This document shows positions 25,538 through 33,843 of a DNA stretch of 64,000 nt, in pieces (positions within the stretch are counted from its first letter, which is position 1; every line of letters begins with the position of its first letter). The notes under the pieces are model-generated. The model did no database searches, was not told the DNA's origin, and was given only the letters and a program-made list of their open reading frames with translations. The DNA lies in NCBI GenBank assembly GCA_037147055.1, contig JBAWVW010000001.1, positions 62,001-126,000 on the forward strand, given 5' to 3'. The stretch is from Casp-actino8 sp037147055. GTDB taxonomy: Bacteria; Actinomycetota; Acidimicrobiia; Acidimicrobiales; Ilumatobacteraceae. Position numbers and translations under genes: made by a program.

Positions 25538-25987
25538 TCAGTTTCCTGAAGGCTTGATCCCAAACATCGCACCTGCAGTTTCCGCAAACTGTGTGAGCGG
25601 AGCTAACCGAGTGGCTAAGTCGCCCAATGTGCCAATGGCCTGAGATACCTCTGCGGGCAAACTGCTGACCTGCGTCAAAACCCCATCTGCTTTTTTGATT
25701 GTCGATTTAGCTTGCTTGGCAGAAGCTTGGACCAAGGGAACGATCTCTTTGATCGGCCCTTCAATGTCATCAAGAATCGCATTAACTCGCCGAGCAACCT
25801 TATTCAATTCGGTGATCGTGTCATTAAAAGTCAACACCGATTTTTTAATCTCACCAGACAATTGCATTGCACCTTCAAGAGCACGCCCCATGGCCATCAT
25901 CGGATTGGCGCCACCCAACATCCCAAGAAAATCGGCAACCCCAGGATTGGACTTAGTCTGGTTTGATTCATTTTGTTCATTGGTCAC
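25538..25987 (-). CDS. Hypothetical helical protein
   Basis: Protein of 149 residues, not recognised. It has a Gln/Asn-rich start, a hydrophobic methionine-rich patch (GMLGGANPMMAMGRALEGAMQ, about 22-42), and then one long amphipathic helical region with Leu/Val heptads (about 45-135). It has no clear membrane segment and no cysteine. The pattern resembles phasin-like or DUF948-like helical scaffolds, but that is only a resemblance. It lies between gcvT (converging) and gcvP (same strand, upstream, 45 bases away), so it may be the last gene of the gcvP transcript. Confidence 0.6.
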   Translation of the reverse strand: MTNEQNESNQTKSNPGVADFLGMLGGANPMMAMGRALEGAMQLSGEIKKSVLTFNDTITELNKVARRVNAILDDIEGPIKEIVPLVQASAKQAKSTIKKADGVLTQVSSLPAEVSQAIGTLGDLATRLAPLTQFAETAGAMFGIKPSGN

Positions 25988-26032
25988 GGGCCCAAACTAC
26001 CGATTCCACAACCTTTTTCGACTTGGATTCAG

Positions 26033-28894
26033 TCACACTTCGGCATAGGCCTCAAGGGGAGCGCAGGTGCACATCAGATTTCTATCCCCGAATGCCGCAT
26101 CAATACGGCTCACGGGGGCGTGATAACCCGTTGAACTCGACAGGCTTGGGGTGCCATGCGAGCGTGGATACATACGATCCCAATCACCAACTAAATCGGC
26201 CACGGTATGGGGCGCATGGCGCAACGGACTGTCCTCTGCAGCAATAGTGCCGTCTGCTATCTGATCAATTTCCGCACGAATCGCAACCATGGCATCACAG
26301 AAGCGATCTAACTCTGCTTTGGTCTCACTTTCCGTGGGCTCAATCATCAACGTACCTGAAACCGGAAAACTCATCGTCGGTGCATGGAATCCGTGATCCA
26401 TCAGACGCTTCGCCACATCATCCACTGTGACTCCAAATTCTTTGGTAATCCCACGCAAGTCAATAATGCACTCATGGGCGATAAAGCCATGTGTTCCGGT
26501 GTACAGAACTGGGAAATGGGCATCAAGACGTCGGGCTACATAGTTGGCATTGAGAATCGCCATCTCTGTAGCTAAACGCACGCCTTGAGCACCCATCAAA
26601 CGGATGTAGGCCCAGGAGATTGGCAGAATTCCCGCTGAACCAAACTTGGACGCCGACACCGGTCCGACCGCTTGCGAACCAATGGGAGCCAAAGGATCGC
26701 CCGGCAGGAATGGAGCCAAATGTTGGCGTACCGCCACTGGTCCGACACCTGGACCTCCACCGCCGTGCGGAATGCAAAAAGTTTTATGCAAATTTAGGTG
26801 ACTCACGTCAGCGCCGAAAATACCCGGTTGGGCGAGACCAACAAGGGCGTTGAGATTTGCGCCGTCAACATACACCTGTCCACCAGCATCGTGGATAATG
26901 CGACACACTTCCGTAATGCCGTCCTCAAAGACTCCGTGCGTTGAGGGATATGTCACCATGATTGCCGCCAATTCAGGACCCGCAGCGTCAACTTTGCGTT
27001 GCAGATCCTTAAGATCAACATTCCCGCTGTCATCACAATTAATAACGACAACAGACATTCCCGCCATCACCGCACTGGCAGCATTTGTACCGTGTGCACT
27101 TGACGGAATCAGACAGACTGTGCGAACCTCATCACCACGACTGCGGTGGTAGGCGCGGATCGCTAAGAGTCCAGCTAATTCGCCCTGACTACCTGCGTTC
27201 GGTTGCAAACTGACCGCGTCATAACCAGTCACGGCCACCAACATGGATTCCAACTCGTGAATCAGTTGAAGATATCCCTGTACTTCATCAACTGGACAAA
27301 AGGGGTGGACATCGGCGAACTGGGGCCACGTGATGGGTTCCATTTGTGTCGTGGCGTTGAGTTTCATAGTGCACGACCCAAGTGGAATCATCGTTCGATC
27401 CAGAGCTAAATCTTTATCGGCTAAGCGTCGCAAATAACGCAACATTTCGTGCTCGGTCTGACAGCTGTGAAAAACTTTTGCTGTCAGAATCTCGTCGGTG
27501 CGCAAGGAACGAGAACTAATCCCAAGCGCTTGGCCGTCGTACGAATCGGGAGCGCCCATGTCGTTCAATCCAAAGGCTTCCCAAATATCGCTCACTAATT
27601 CCAACGTCGATGTCTCATCAAAAGTAAGACCCACCGTCAACTCGTCAATCATTCTCAGATCAATATTTAAGTCACGAGCCTTTTGGAGGACCTCCTTGGA
27701 ACCAGACGGGATTTTGACAGCCAGGGTGTCAAACCACGTCGTATGGCGCAACTCAAGTCCACGACTGAGCAACCCTACGGCCGTGATACTTGCCAATCGA
27801 TTCACCCGCTGGGCAATGCGTTGTAGTCCCTCGGGCCCATGCCACACGGCATAAAAGCCAGCAATATTTGCCAACAGTGCTTGAGCAGTACAGATGTTGC
27901 TCGTTGCTTTTTCGCGTCGAATATGTTGTTCACGAGTTTGCAGCGCGAGGCGTAAGGCTGGTCGTCCAGCAGTGTCTGTGCTCACGCCAACAAGGCGACC
28001 TGGCAAGCTTCGAGCGTACGCTTGAGTTGTTGCCATGAACGCTGCGTGTGGACCGCCAAAAGCCATGGGTACACCAAAGCGTTGCGCTGATCCCACGGCT
28101 ATGTCAGCACCTAATTCACCTGGTGATGTTAAGAGGACGCAGGCCAAAAGATCAGTGACCACAACGGCAACTCCACCGTTGGCTTTGACAGATGCAATCG
28201 TCGCCGACCAATCGCCCACACAACCGGTTGATGAGGGATATGAAAATAGTGCTCCGAAGACTTCACCTGGAACGAGTGCACTCTCATCGCCGATGATCAA
28301 CTCAATGCCCAAAGGTTCGGCCCGAGTGGCCATCACTGCAAGAGTTTGTGGATGTGTATCGCTGTGCGCAAAAAACTTGTTGCTGGCAACCTTGCTGACA
28401 CGACGCGCCATTGTCATTGCTTCGGCAGCAGCAGTCGCCTCATCCAATAACGAGGCGTTCGCGATCGGCAAACCAGTGAGGTCACTGACCATCGTTTGAA
28501 AATTCAATAATGATTCCAAGCGTCCCTGACTAATTTCTGGCTGATACGGGGTGTACGAGGTGTACCACGCCGGATTTTCAAGAACATTACGCCGAACGAC
28601 TGGGGGAGTGATGGTGCCTGTATAGCCCATACCAATCATGCTCCGGCGAGGCCGATTGAGACTTGCGATACGCTTCAGTTCGCGAGTTACATCATGCTCC
28701 GCCATCGGCTCGGGGAGGTTCAAGTCGCCCCGCAAGCGAATCGTTTCAGGGACTGTTTTGTCGATCAATTCGCTCAGCGAAGCAACACCAATCGTGGCCA
28801 ACATCTCAGTCACATCTTCGGGTACCAAGGTGCCGATATGGCGACGTGCGAACGCATCACGTTCAAACAAATCATCAAGGGAATAACGGGTCAT
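26033..28894 (-). CDS. gcvP: Glycine dehydrogenase (decarboxylating), P protein
   Basis: PLP enzyme that decarboxylates glycine and loads the rest on GcvH. It has 953 residues, a full-length fused P protein with two homologous halves. Signatures: FARRHIGTLVPEDVTEML at the N-terminus, MIGMGYTGTITPPVVRRN (about 85), YTPYQPEISQGRLESLLNFQT, and in the second half NAGSQGELAGLLAIRAYHRSRG and VSHLNLHKTFCIPHGGGGPG with the PLP lysine in HKTF (about 704). The start at 28894 is set by GGAGG five bases upstream and by the family N-terminus; the in-frame 50 codons upstream are riboswitch sequence. Expression is probably glycine-controlled through the tandem aptamer at 28931-29132. Confidence 0.97.
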   Translation of the reverse strand: MTRYSLDDLFERDAFARRHIGTLVPEDVTEMLATIGVASLSELIDKTVPETIRLRGDLNLPEPMAEHDVTRELKRIASLNRPRRSMIGMGYTGTITPPVVRRNVLENPAWYTSYTPYQPEISQGRLESLLNFQTMVSDLTGLPIANASLLDEATAAAEAMTMARRVSKVASNKFFAHSDTHPQTLAVMATRAEPLGIELIIGDESALVPGEVFGALFSYPSSTGCVGDWSATIASVKANGGVAVVVTDLLACVLLTSPGELGADIAVGSAQRFGVPMAFGGPHAAFMATTQAYARSLPGRLVGVSTDTAGRPALRLALQTREQHIRREKATSNICTAQALLANIAGFYAVWHGPEGLQRIAQRVNRLASITAVGLLSRGLELRHTTWFDTLAVKIPSGSKEVLQKARDLNIDLRMIDELTVGLTFDETSTLELVSDIWEAFGLNDMGAPDSYDGQALGISSRSLRTDEILTAKVFHSCQTEHEMLRYLRRLADKDLALDRTMIPLGSCTMKLNATTQMEPITWPQFADVHPFCPVDEVQGYLQLIHELESMLVAVTGYDAVSLQPNAGSQGELAGLLAIRAYHRSRGDEVRTVCLIPSSAHGTNAASAVMAGMSVVVINCDDSGNVDLKDLQRKVDAAGPELAAIMVTYPSTHGVFEDGITEVCRIIHDAGGQVYVDGANLNALVGLAQPGIFGADVSHLNLHKTFCIPHGGGGPGVGPVAVRQHLAPFLPGDPLAPIGSQAVGPVSASKFGSAGILPISWAYIRLMGAQGVRLATEMAILNANYVARRLDAHFPVLYTGTHGFIAHECIIDLRGITKEFGVTVDDVAKRLMDHGFHAPTMSFPVSGTLMIEPTESETKAELDRFCDAMVAIRAEIDQIADGTIAAEDSPLRHAPHTVADLVGDWDRMYPRSHGTPSLSSSTGYHAPVSRIDAAFGDRNLMCTCAPLEAYAEV

Positions 28895-28930
28895 AGAAGC
28901 CTCCAGATAATGAATTTCCTGTGCTTCCCC

Positions 28931-29132
28931 CGCTGTCTCTCTGCCTAGGGCAGACCTGAGAGCTTCAATTGATATCTCTGCGACATCAACCTTTCCCCGT
29001 CGGTGAGATCCAAAAAACAGATCTACTTTCCAGCGTTGTCTCACCCGTCCGGTCCGTGTGCCTGAGAGATTCCGGGGAGGTTGCTCCTTCGGCGTTACGG
29101 TGCTGGCTGCACTGCAACTCTTCCGGTCGGGG
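28931..29132 (-). promoter_or_regulatory. Tandem glycine riboswitch in the gcvP leader
   Basis: On the minus strand, aptamer 1 (about 29132-29044) has the hallmark CGCCGAAGGAGCAACCTCC followed by AATCTCTCAGGCA and ACGGACCGG, almost identical to the glycine consensus. Aptamer 2 (about 29036-28931) is closed by CGCTG/CAGCG, has AGATC/GATCT and TTGAT/ATCAA stems, CACCGACGGGGAAAGG, and CTCTCAGG. In aptamer 2 the usual A-rich loop after CTCTCAGG is replaced by a hairpin, TCTGCC-CTA-GGCAGA. Only 36 bases separate aptamer 2 from the gcvP ATG, with GGAGG but no terminator, so control of translation is more likely than attenuation. Aptamer 1 is certain; aptamer 2 is strongly suggested by the pairing. 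Confidence 0.88.
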
Positions 29133-29146
29133 TTAACGACAAAATC

Positions 29147-29152
29147 ACCTTA
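29147..29152 (-). promoter_or_regulatory. Candidate -10 box (TAAGGT) of the gcvP riboswitch transcript
   Basis: TAAGGT on the minus strand would start RNA near 29140, only about eight bases before the first aptamer stem. No convincing -35 is visible. Confidence 0.35.
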
Positions 29153-29183
29153 GTTCGTCTCCTCACCAAGAAGCGCACATTCA

Positions 29184-29189
29184 TAGAAT
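29184..29189 (+). promoter_or_regulatory. -10 box (TAGAAT) for leaderless transcript of the SCO6745-like gene
   Basis: TAGAAT lies at -12 to -7 from the G of the GTG start at 29196, in the divergent region shared with the gcvP leader. Confidence 0.45.
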
Positions 29190-29195
29190 GTTTGT

Positions 29196-29972
29196 GTGCC
29201 AGTGATCACCAACTCTCCCGACCTTGAATCCGGTGACCTACAACTCGCCAAACTCTTAGGCCAATCAGTGGGTGCCATTGGAGGAGCTTTCATGCTTCAT
29301 CCCGACACCTTGACCCCTGGAAAGCAAGCAGGTTATCCAGGCGGATTTTCTTACTATGTGGTGGGGCGCGGTGGCGTGCTCGGAGATGTTGATGCCTCGG
29401 TAGTGATCAGTGGCTTCGCTTTTTTCGCTCCGGCATTAGTGCGCTCACTTTGGGAGGCGGGCATTGCAGTGGAAGGAGCTCGCGCTGGTGCTGATCGCTA
29501 TGCCTTGGCATGCGCTGATTGGGGACGCTCACGATTGGGCGCCTTTGAACACTCTGATCGCCTTGTCGAACTCGTGGCTGCAGTGGTTGACGGAGCGGAA
29601 TTAGCGGGCTTGAGTTTGTTTGCCGGCTGGCAAAGTCAGGCTCGGGTGAGCGACCCACTAGGTCGTTGCTATCAATTGCTCAATGTTTTGCGCGAACTTC
29701 GCGGCAGCGTGCACATCACGGCTGTCGTTGCTCATGGTGTCACGCCACTTCAAGCGTTACTCGCCAACCCGAAAAATAATGGGTCTGAAATGGCCGAGCG
29801 TTTCGGTTGGTCTGGTCCCTACGAAGATGTCGAGCACCTGCGCGGTGACTTCATAGCAGTGGAAAATTTGACGAATGTTTTGATGACTCAACATCTCAGC
29901 GTTCTGACAACAGTTGAACAAAATGAGTTACTTGCGTTGGTCACCGAAGTGCACTCCATTTTATTTCCATAA
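29196..29972 (+). CDS. SCO6745-like family protein (winged-helix type)
   Basis: Protein of 258 residues, starting with GTG. It resembles the actinobacterial SCO6745 family: an N-terminal part with ALVRSLWEAG and YALACADWGRSRLG, a hydrophobic middle (VELVAAVVDGAELAGLSLFAGWQ) and a C-terminal HITAVVAHGVTPLQALLAN followed by a helical end. These proteins are annotated with a helix-turn-helix-like fold; a function is not established. It diverges from the gcvP riboswitch and converges on the LimB-like gene. The family call is from pattern memory. Confidence 0.7.
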   Translation: MPVITNSPDLESGDLQLAKLLGQSVGAIGGAFMLHPDTLTPGKQAGYPGGFSYYVVGRGGVLGDVDASVVISGFAFFAPALVRSLWEAGIAVEGARAGADRYALACADWGRSRLGAFEHSDRLVELVAAVVDGAELAGLSLFAGWQSQARVSDPLGRCYQLLNVLRELRGSVHITAVVAHGVTPLQALLANPKNNGSEMAERFGWSGPYEDVEHLRGDFIAVENLTNVLMTQHLSVLTTVEQNELLALVTEVHSILFP

Positions 29973-29981
29973 TTCACCGAA

Positions 29982-31142
29982 TCAGGAACGCGCCGCCTTC
30001 ATTGCTTCATAATCGGCTATCGCCGTCATCTGTGCTCCCAAAGTCGCATCAACCCAACGACTTCCAGCACCAACCACTTTGTCGTAACTGGCTTGAGGAC
30101 CGGCTAATTGACCAGTGAAGTGCGGCATGACCTGCTCGGCGAATAGTTCATAACTGCGTAATGTCTGATGCCAATCAGCAAGGTCAGCACCGAGGAAAAG
30201 GTAACAACCAAATCCACCAGTCTTTTCTTGTAGTCGTTCAATCTGGGCGATCGCCATTTCCGGGGTACCAATCACCATACGCCCAGATTCATTGGCTTGA
30301 TCCACGAACTCGTCGATGTCGGTCGGTGGGGGAGGACCATTGGGATCACCCACAGGAATGATGTGACTCAAGTATTCCCAAACCCATTGCAATCCATAGC
30401 GGCAATTTTCTTTAGCTTGCTCAACTGTTTCGGCGATGTGCATTGGCCCCATGAGACGAGCCTTCGAACGATCAACGACATGACCGTGAAGCGTTGCTTC
30501 CTCTTCCCAGACTTTCAAGTTGTAATCCAGCATTTGAAAAGCCGCCGGTTCTGTGGCGGCAATCGAAATCAGCCCGACACCGTATTTGCCAGCCAGCTTT
30601 GAACCAGAAGGTGAAATTGACGAAGCAACCGCAATATCAAAATCGCTGTAAGGCTTGACTTGAAGAACAGCCTCATTGCACGTAAACCAATCCGTCTTTT
30701 CTGTGACTGTTTCCCCACGAAAGAGGCGCATCATGACATCGAGCGACTGCTCCATACGTGGTCTCTGGGTCATCGGATCAATTCCCATCATCTGCGCATC
30801 CGATGTCAACTGTCCGGGACCCGCACCAAACATCATGCGACCACGCGTGAGGTGATCCAGCATCACGATTCGGTCGGCGAGCATGAACGGGTGGTGGTAG
30901 GGGAGCGAGTTCACTCCCGTTCCAAGTTTGATGTGTTTGGTTCGCTCGGCCGCAGCAGCGATCATGACCTCTGGTGAAGCGATGAGTTCAGATCCAGCAG
31001 AATGGTGCTCGCCAATCCATGCTTCGTGGTAACCCAATGTGTCTAAATGTTCTAGAAGTTGCAGATCACGATGTAGTGCCAACGTCGGGTTCACACCCGT
31101 CTTGTGCATGGGGGGCATAAAGATTCCGAAGCGAAGACTCAT
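29982..31142 (-). CDS. LLM-class flavin-dependent monooxygenase (limonene monooxygenase-like)
   Basis: Luciferase-like oxygenase of 386 residues. The N-terminal FGIFMPPMHKTGVNPTLALHRDLQLLEHLD and the WIGEHHSAGSELIASPEVMIAAAAERT stretch (about 42-68) are close to limonene 1,2-monooxygenase (LimB); LGTGVNSLPYHHPFMLADRIVMLDHLTRGR is the core family motif. It would use reduced FMN, or possibly F420, supplied by another enzyme, to oxidise a terpene-like or other hydrophobic substrate. No dedicated reductase is adjacent. CAGTAT at -12 to -7 of the ATG suggests a leaderless transcript. Substrate assignment is uncertain. Confidence 0.88.
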   Translation of the reverse strand: MSLRFGIFMPPMHKTGVNPTLALHRDLQLLEHLDTLGYHEAWIGEHHSAGSELIASPEVMIAAAAERTKHIKLGTGVNSLPYHHPFMLADRIVMLDHLTRGRMMFGAGPGQLTSDAQMMGIDPMTQRPRMEQSLDVMMRLFRGETVTEKTDWFTCNEAVLQVKPYSDFDIAVASSISPSGSKLAGKYGVGLISIAATEPAAFQMLDYNLKVWEEEATLHGHVVDRSKARLMGPMHIAETVEQAKENCRYGLQWVWEYLSHIIPVGDPNGPPPPTDIDEFVDQANESGRMVIGTPEMAIAQIERLQEKTGGFGCYLFLGADLADWHQTLRSYELFAEQVMPHFTGQLAGPQASYDKVVGAGSRWVDATLGAQMTAIADYEAMKAARS

Positions 31143-31166
31143 CTCGAAATACTGTCACACGACGAT

Positions 31167-32414
31167 CTATTCGATCGTGCCGTACGAACCCCGCTCTCCT
31201 CGTGAATCATTCGTAACGACCTCATCAACTGCCCAACGCAAGTCAATGAGAAAGTCTTCAATCACGGCACCGTGAACCGCGTTAACAGTGCAGTGCAGCG
31301 AAGCAGGAGGGGACTGTTTGTCGACATACCAGCCCCGTTGTGCGAGAAGATCGGCTACCGCGTAAATATCAAACATCGGAGATGACTCATCATGTGTGTC
31401 TCGTGCCCCGAAGGACAACAACGTACTATCTGGGCGGGCCCGCAATTGCAGTTCAGGAAATTGTTCGATGGCATCGGCTAACTGCTGACATGCTTCATAG
31501 GCAGCCTTGGTGAGCCGCAGATACCCATCATCGCCGAGGTAATTCATCACTGCCCAAGCAGCCGCCATAGGACCACCACTTTTTGTCCCCAGCACACCCG
31601 AAGATCCGTAGAAGCCACCTAGCCAGTTATCAGTCACGAAGGTTTGGTATGAACGAAGTTTTTTATTACGGTGCAAAATAACTGATGCGCCCTTTGCGGT
31701 GTAACCATATTTGTGCAGATCGACAGAAATACTCGTCACTCCATCAACACGAAAATCCCAAGGTGCTACGGGTAGGCCCAGACGTTCCAAGAAGGGGAGT
31801 GTCACGCCGCCCATACAGGCATCAACATGAACGTTGATATCCATACTCAGTCCAAGAGAAGCGATCTCTCTGATTGGGTCAATGACACCCTGCGGATACT
31901 GCGGAGCCGAACCAACTAATAAAACCGTATTGCTATCAATCGCTGCGCTCATCGCTACGACATCCGCGCGCCACTCGGCGTCGACCGCGATTCGCCGACT
32001 TTCCAAGCCAAAGTAATAGCAGGCTTTTTCAAAAGCAGCATGTGCCGACGTTGCTAACACAACATTTGGAGTTGTTATTCCCTTTTCCTGACGCCCTCTC
32101 TCACGAGCTCCTTTGACTGCCAGGAGAATACTTTCCGTGCCACCACTGGTCATAAATCCGGCAGCTTGATCTCCACCATGCACCCAAGTGCTCACCATTT
32201 GCACCACTTCACTCTGAAACTTTTTCAGACTCGGGAAAGCATCTGCGTTTAAACCATTAGTTGAGGCGTACATTACTAACGCTTGATCCGCAACTTCTTG
32301 CACATCAGCTCCCGCGTAATAGGCAAGTGAAAACGCCCGACCCTGTTTCCAGTTCAGGTCCTTGGCCCCGATCTCTGCAACCTTGCGCAAAACCTCTTGA
32401 GCGACATCATCCAC
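31167..32414 (-). CDS. PLP-dependent decarboxylase/lyase (sphingosine-1-phosphate lyase-like)
   Basis: Pyridoxal-phosphate enzyme of 415 residues, fold type I. Key stretches: YASTNGLNADAFPSLKKFQSEVVQMV (about 49-74), MTSGGTESILLAVKGARE (PLP phosphate site, about 88-105), VHVDACMGGVTLPFLERLG with the cofactor aspartate, and SISVDLHKYGYTAKGASVIL with the Schiff-base lysine near 235. The order and spacing resemble sphingosine-1-phosphate lyase and the tyrosine/glutamate decarboxylase group. The substrate is not known. The start is a GTG. It ends 24 bases before the LimB-like gene, probably co-transcribed. Confidence 0.88.
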   Translation of the reverse strand: MDDVAQEVLRKVAEIGAKDLNWKQGRAFSLAYYAGADVQEVADQALVMYASTNGLNADAFPSLKKFQSEVVQMVSTWVHGGDQAAGFMTSGGTESILLAVKGARERGRQEKGITTPNVVLATSAHAAFEKACYYFGLESRRIAVDAEWRADVVAMSAAIDSNTVLLVGSAPQYPQGVIDPIREIASLGLSMDINVHVDACMGGVTLPFLERLGLPVAPWDFRVDGVTSISVDLHKYGYTAKGASVILHRNKKLRSYQTFVTDNWLGGFYGSSGVLGTKSGGPMAAAWAVMNYLGDDGYLRLTKAAYEACQQLADAIEQFPELQLRARPDSTLLSFGARDTHDESSPMFDIYAVADLLAQRGWYVDKQSPPASLHCTVNAVHGAVIEDFLIDLRWAVDEVVTNDSRGERGSYGTIE

Positions 32415-32454
32415 GATCTAGAACTCTAGGCAAGAAAAAGCGCCGCGCCTTGAC

Positions 32455-32460
32455 TACGGT
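32455..32460 (+). promoter_or_regulatory. -10 box (TACGGT) for leaderless hotdog-gene transcript
   Basis: TACGGT lies at -12 to -7 from the ATG at 32467 and decides that start over the GTG three bases upstream. The same hexamer precedes the enoyl-CoA hydratase gene at 39253. Confidence 0.45.
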
Positions 32461-32466
32461 TAAGTG

Positions 32467-32904
32467 ATGATCGATTATTCGTTACCATCTTTAGTCTCTG
32501 TCGACGAAATGAACGCATTCATCGGCGGCGCATTTGGTGGCAATCAAAACGCCTGCGAAGTGATGAGTTTCGCCATGGCGGTCGCGGTGATGTATCCAAG
32601 CGCCGCTTCCTTGCGACCTGGAAAAATTATTAGTGGACCAACAGTCTTCAGCATCTGTGATGCTGCCCTCTTTTATGCCGCGCTCTCCGCAACGGGAATG
32701 GAGCCGATGACACTCACCAGCGAAATGTCAATTCGTTTCCTCCGACCGGCAAGGGGAGAGGTGATCCGTGCACGGGCCACCCTCAACAGCATCGGCTCTC
32801 GTTCCATCGTTGGCTCCGTTGTGGCCTATACCGATGACGAATCCAAGCCCGTAGCGGTCGCTCAGGGCACGTATATGCGTCCGAAAAAGACACCCACCCA
32901 ATAG
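32467..32904 (+). CDS. Hotdog-fold thioesterase-like protein
   Basis: Protein of 145 residues of the PaaI/YiiD hotdog type. The central helix begins at SGPTVFSICDAALFYAALSATG (about 58-79), where the usual HGG is replaced by SGP, as in some DUF4442/thioesterase relatives; MSIRFLRPARGEVIRARATL and GSVVAYTDD are the strands that follow. Probably acts on an acyl-CoA, but the altered turn leaves catalysis open. It is followed ten bases later by the FKBP gene. Confidence 0.72.
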   Translation: MIDYSLPSLVSVDEMNAFIGGAFGGNQNACEVMSFAMAVAVMYPSAASLRPGKIISGPTVFSICDAALFYAALSATGMEPMTLTSEMSIRFLRPARGEVIRARATLNSIGSRSIVGSVVAYTDDESKPVAVAQGTYMRPKKTPTQ

Positions 32905-32907
32905 CAT
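32902..32907 (+). promoter_or_regulatory. Possible -10 box (TAGCAT) for the FKBP gene
   Basis: TAGCAT lies at -13 to -8 from the ATG at 32915 and includes the stop codon of the upstream gene. It could give a second, leaderless transcript start; the evidence is positional only. Confidence 0.3.
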
Positions 32908-32914
32908 TTGAAAG

Positions 32915-33295
32915 ATGTCTTCTGAACTAGCAAAGCCATCCATTACTGTCCCAGCAGGCGATCCACCAACATCTTTGATCATCAACGACATCACCGTCGG
33001 CAGTGGTAAAGAGGCGACATCAGGTTGTCGGCCAGTGATGCATTATGTCGGCGTCGCTTGGAGCACTGGCACAGAGTTCGACGCCTCGTGGGATCGACAT
33101 GAAACCTTCTCATTTCGCCTCGGAGCGAGCGAAGTCATTGGTGGCTGGGATCAAGGTGTGGCCGGAATGAAAGTCGGCGGTCGCCGCCAGTTGACGATTC
33201 CGCCAGATCTTGGTTATGGCAGCCGAGGTGCAGGTGGAGTGATCAAAGGTAACGAAACTTTGATCTTCATCGTTGACCTCATTGACGTCAACTGA
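32915..33295 (+). CDS. FKBP-type peptidyl-prolyl isomerase
   Basis: Single-domain FKBP of 126 residues without a signal peptide, so cytoplasmic. It shows VHYVGV-like MHYVGVAWSTGTEFDASWDR (about 42-61), FSFRLGASEVIGGWDQGVAGMKVGGRRQLTIPPDLGYG (about 66-103) and a closing strand LIFIVDLIDV. These contain the usual active-site Tyr, Asp, Trp and Phe. It would catalyse proline isomerisation in folding proteins. Confidence 0.94.
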   Translation: MSSELAKPSITVPAGDPPTSLIINDITVGSGKEATSGCRPVMHYVGVAWSTGTEFDASWDRHETFSFRLGASEVIGGWDQGVAGMKVGGRRQLTIPPDLGYGSRGAGGVIKGNETLIFIVDLIDVN

Positions 33296-33389
33296 GTCAT
33301 AAGCAGGGGATATTCAATCTGGAAGGGGTTTACCTTTTCCCAGTTGTATGTGTCATAACGATTATTATGGGCGAAGCATTCTCCCTGAT

Positions 33390-33767
33390 TTACTCGTCTT
33401 GGGGCGTCAAAGTTCGATCCCGCAGAGGCCTCGCAGCCTCCATCATCCACTCCAAAGCCTCCGTCATGCTGCGAACTGTCGGCTTGCCTGCTTTCATTTC
33501 ACGCTCTGTGTCATCGACCGCACAAGCCAAAACATAGAGATCGTCATAGAGCGAATCAATCACCGCCCGAGCAATAACCAATTCATCATCGCTGATTTTC
33601 AATTCGCGAGCACGTTGGCGAGCTACCCAGTCCCATTGCCGACATGGTTGACAACAAAACACCCTCTTACGCCCGGCCCCAGATTGCTCGGGCAGAACCC
33701 GGCGGCACCAACGACATCGCGGACCATCAACTGCCCGCCCCCGATCCCCAGTCGGTAATTTCGTCAT
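33390..33767 (-). CDS. Hypothetical protein with a cysteine zinc finger
   Basis: Protein of 125 residues. Near the N-terminus a CxxC (RCRWCRR) and, about 17 residues later, FCCQPCRQW form a likely zinc finger like the C-terminal finger of CGNR proteins. A helical region follows (ISDDELVIARAVIDSLYDDLYVLACAV). Function unknown; a nucleic-acid role is plausible. The start at 33767 is chosen because AATAAT lies at -12 to -7 and the 64 residues upstream in frame lie inside the divergent aldolase gene. Its start codon sits in the centre of a 22-base perfect palindrome (33756-33777). Confidence 0.65.
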   Translation of the reverse strand: MTKLPTGDRGRAVDGPRCRWCRRVLPEQSGAGRKRVFCCQPCRQWDWVARQRARELKISDDELVIARAVIDSLYDDLYVLACAVDDTEREMKAGKPTVRSMTEALEWMMEAARPLRDRTLTPQDE

Positions 33768-33777
33768 GACGAAATTA
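33756..33777. promoter_or_regulatory. Perfect 22-base palindrome in a divergent promoter
   Basis: The half-site TAATTTCGTCA is followed immediately by its exact reverse complement, centred on the CATG that holds the start codon of the zinc-finger gene (minus) and an ATG of the aldolase frame (plus). Each arm also supplies a -10-like AATAAT or GGTAAT. It could be an operator read by a dimeric regulator shared by the two genes. Confidence 0.5.
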
Positions 33778-33843
33778 TTCCACACAATGGATTCATGTGA
33801 GGTGAACTGCGCACATCTTGATTTATTTCGGCAGACTCGCAGG

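Noticed and set aside
28895..29044. In-frame 50-codon extension of gcvP
   Set aside because: The sequence is explained as the second glycine aptamer, and GGAGG stands before the ATG at 28894.
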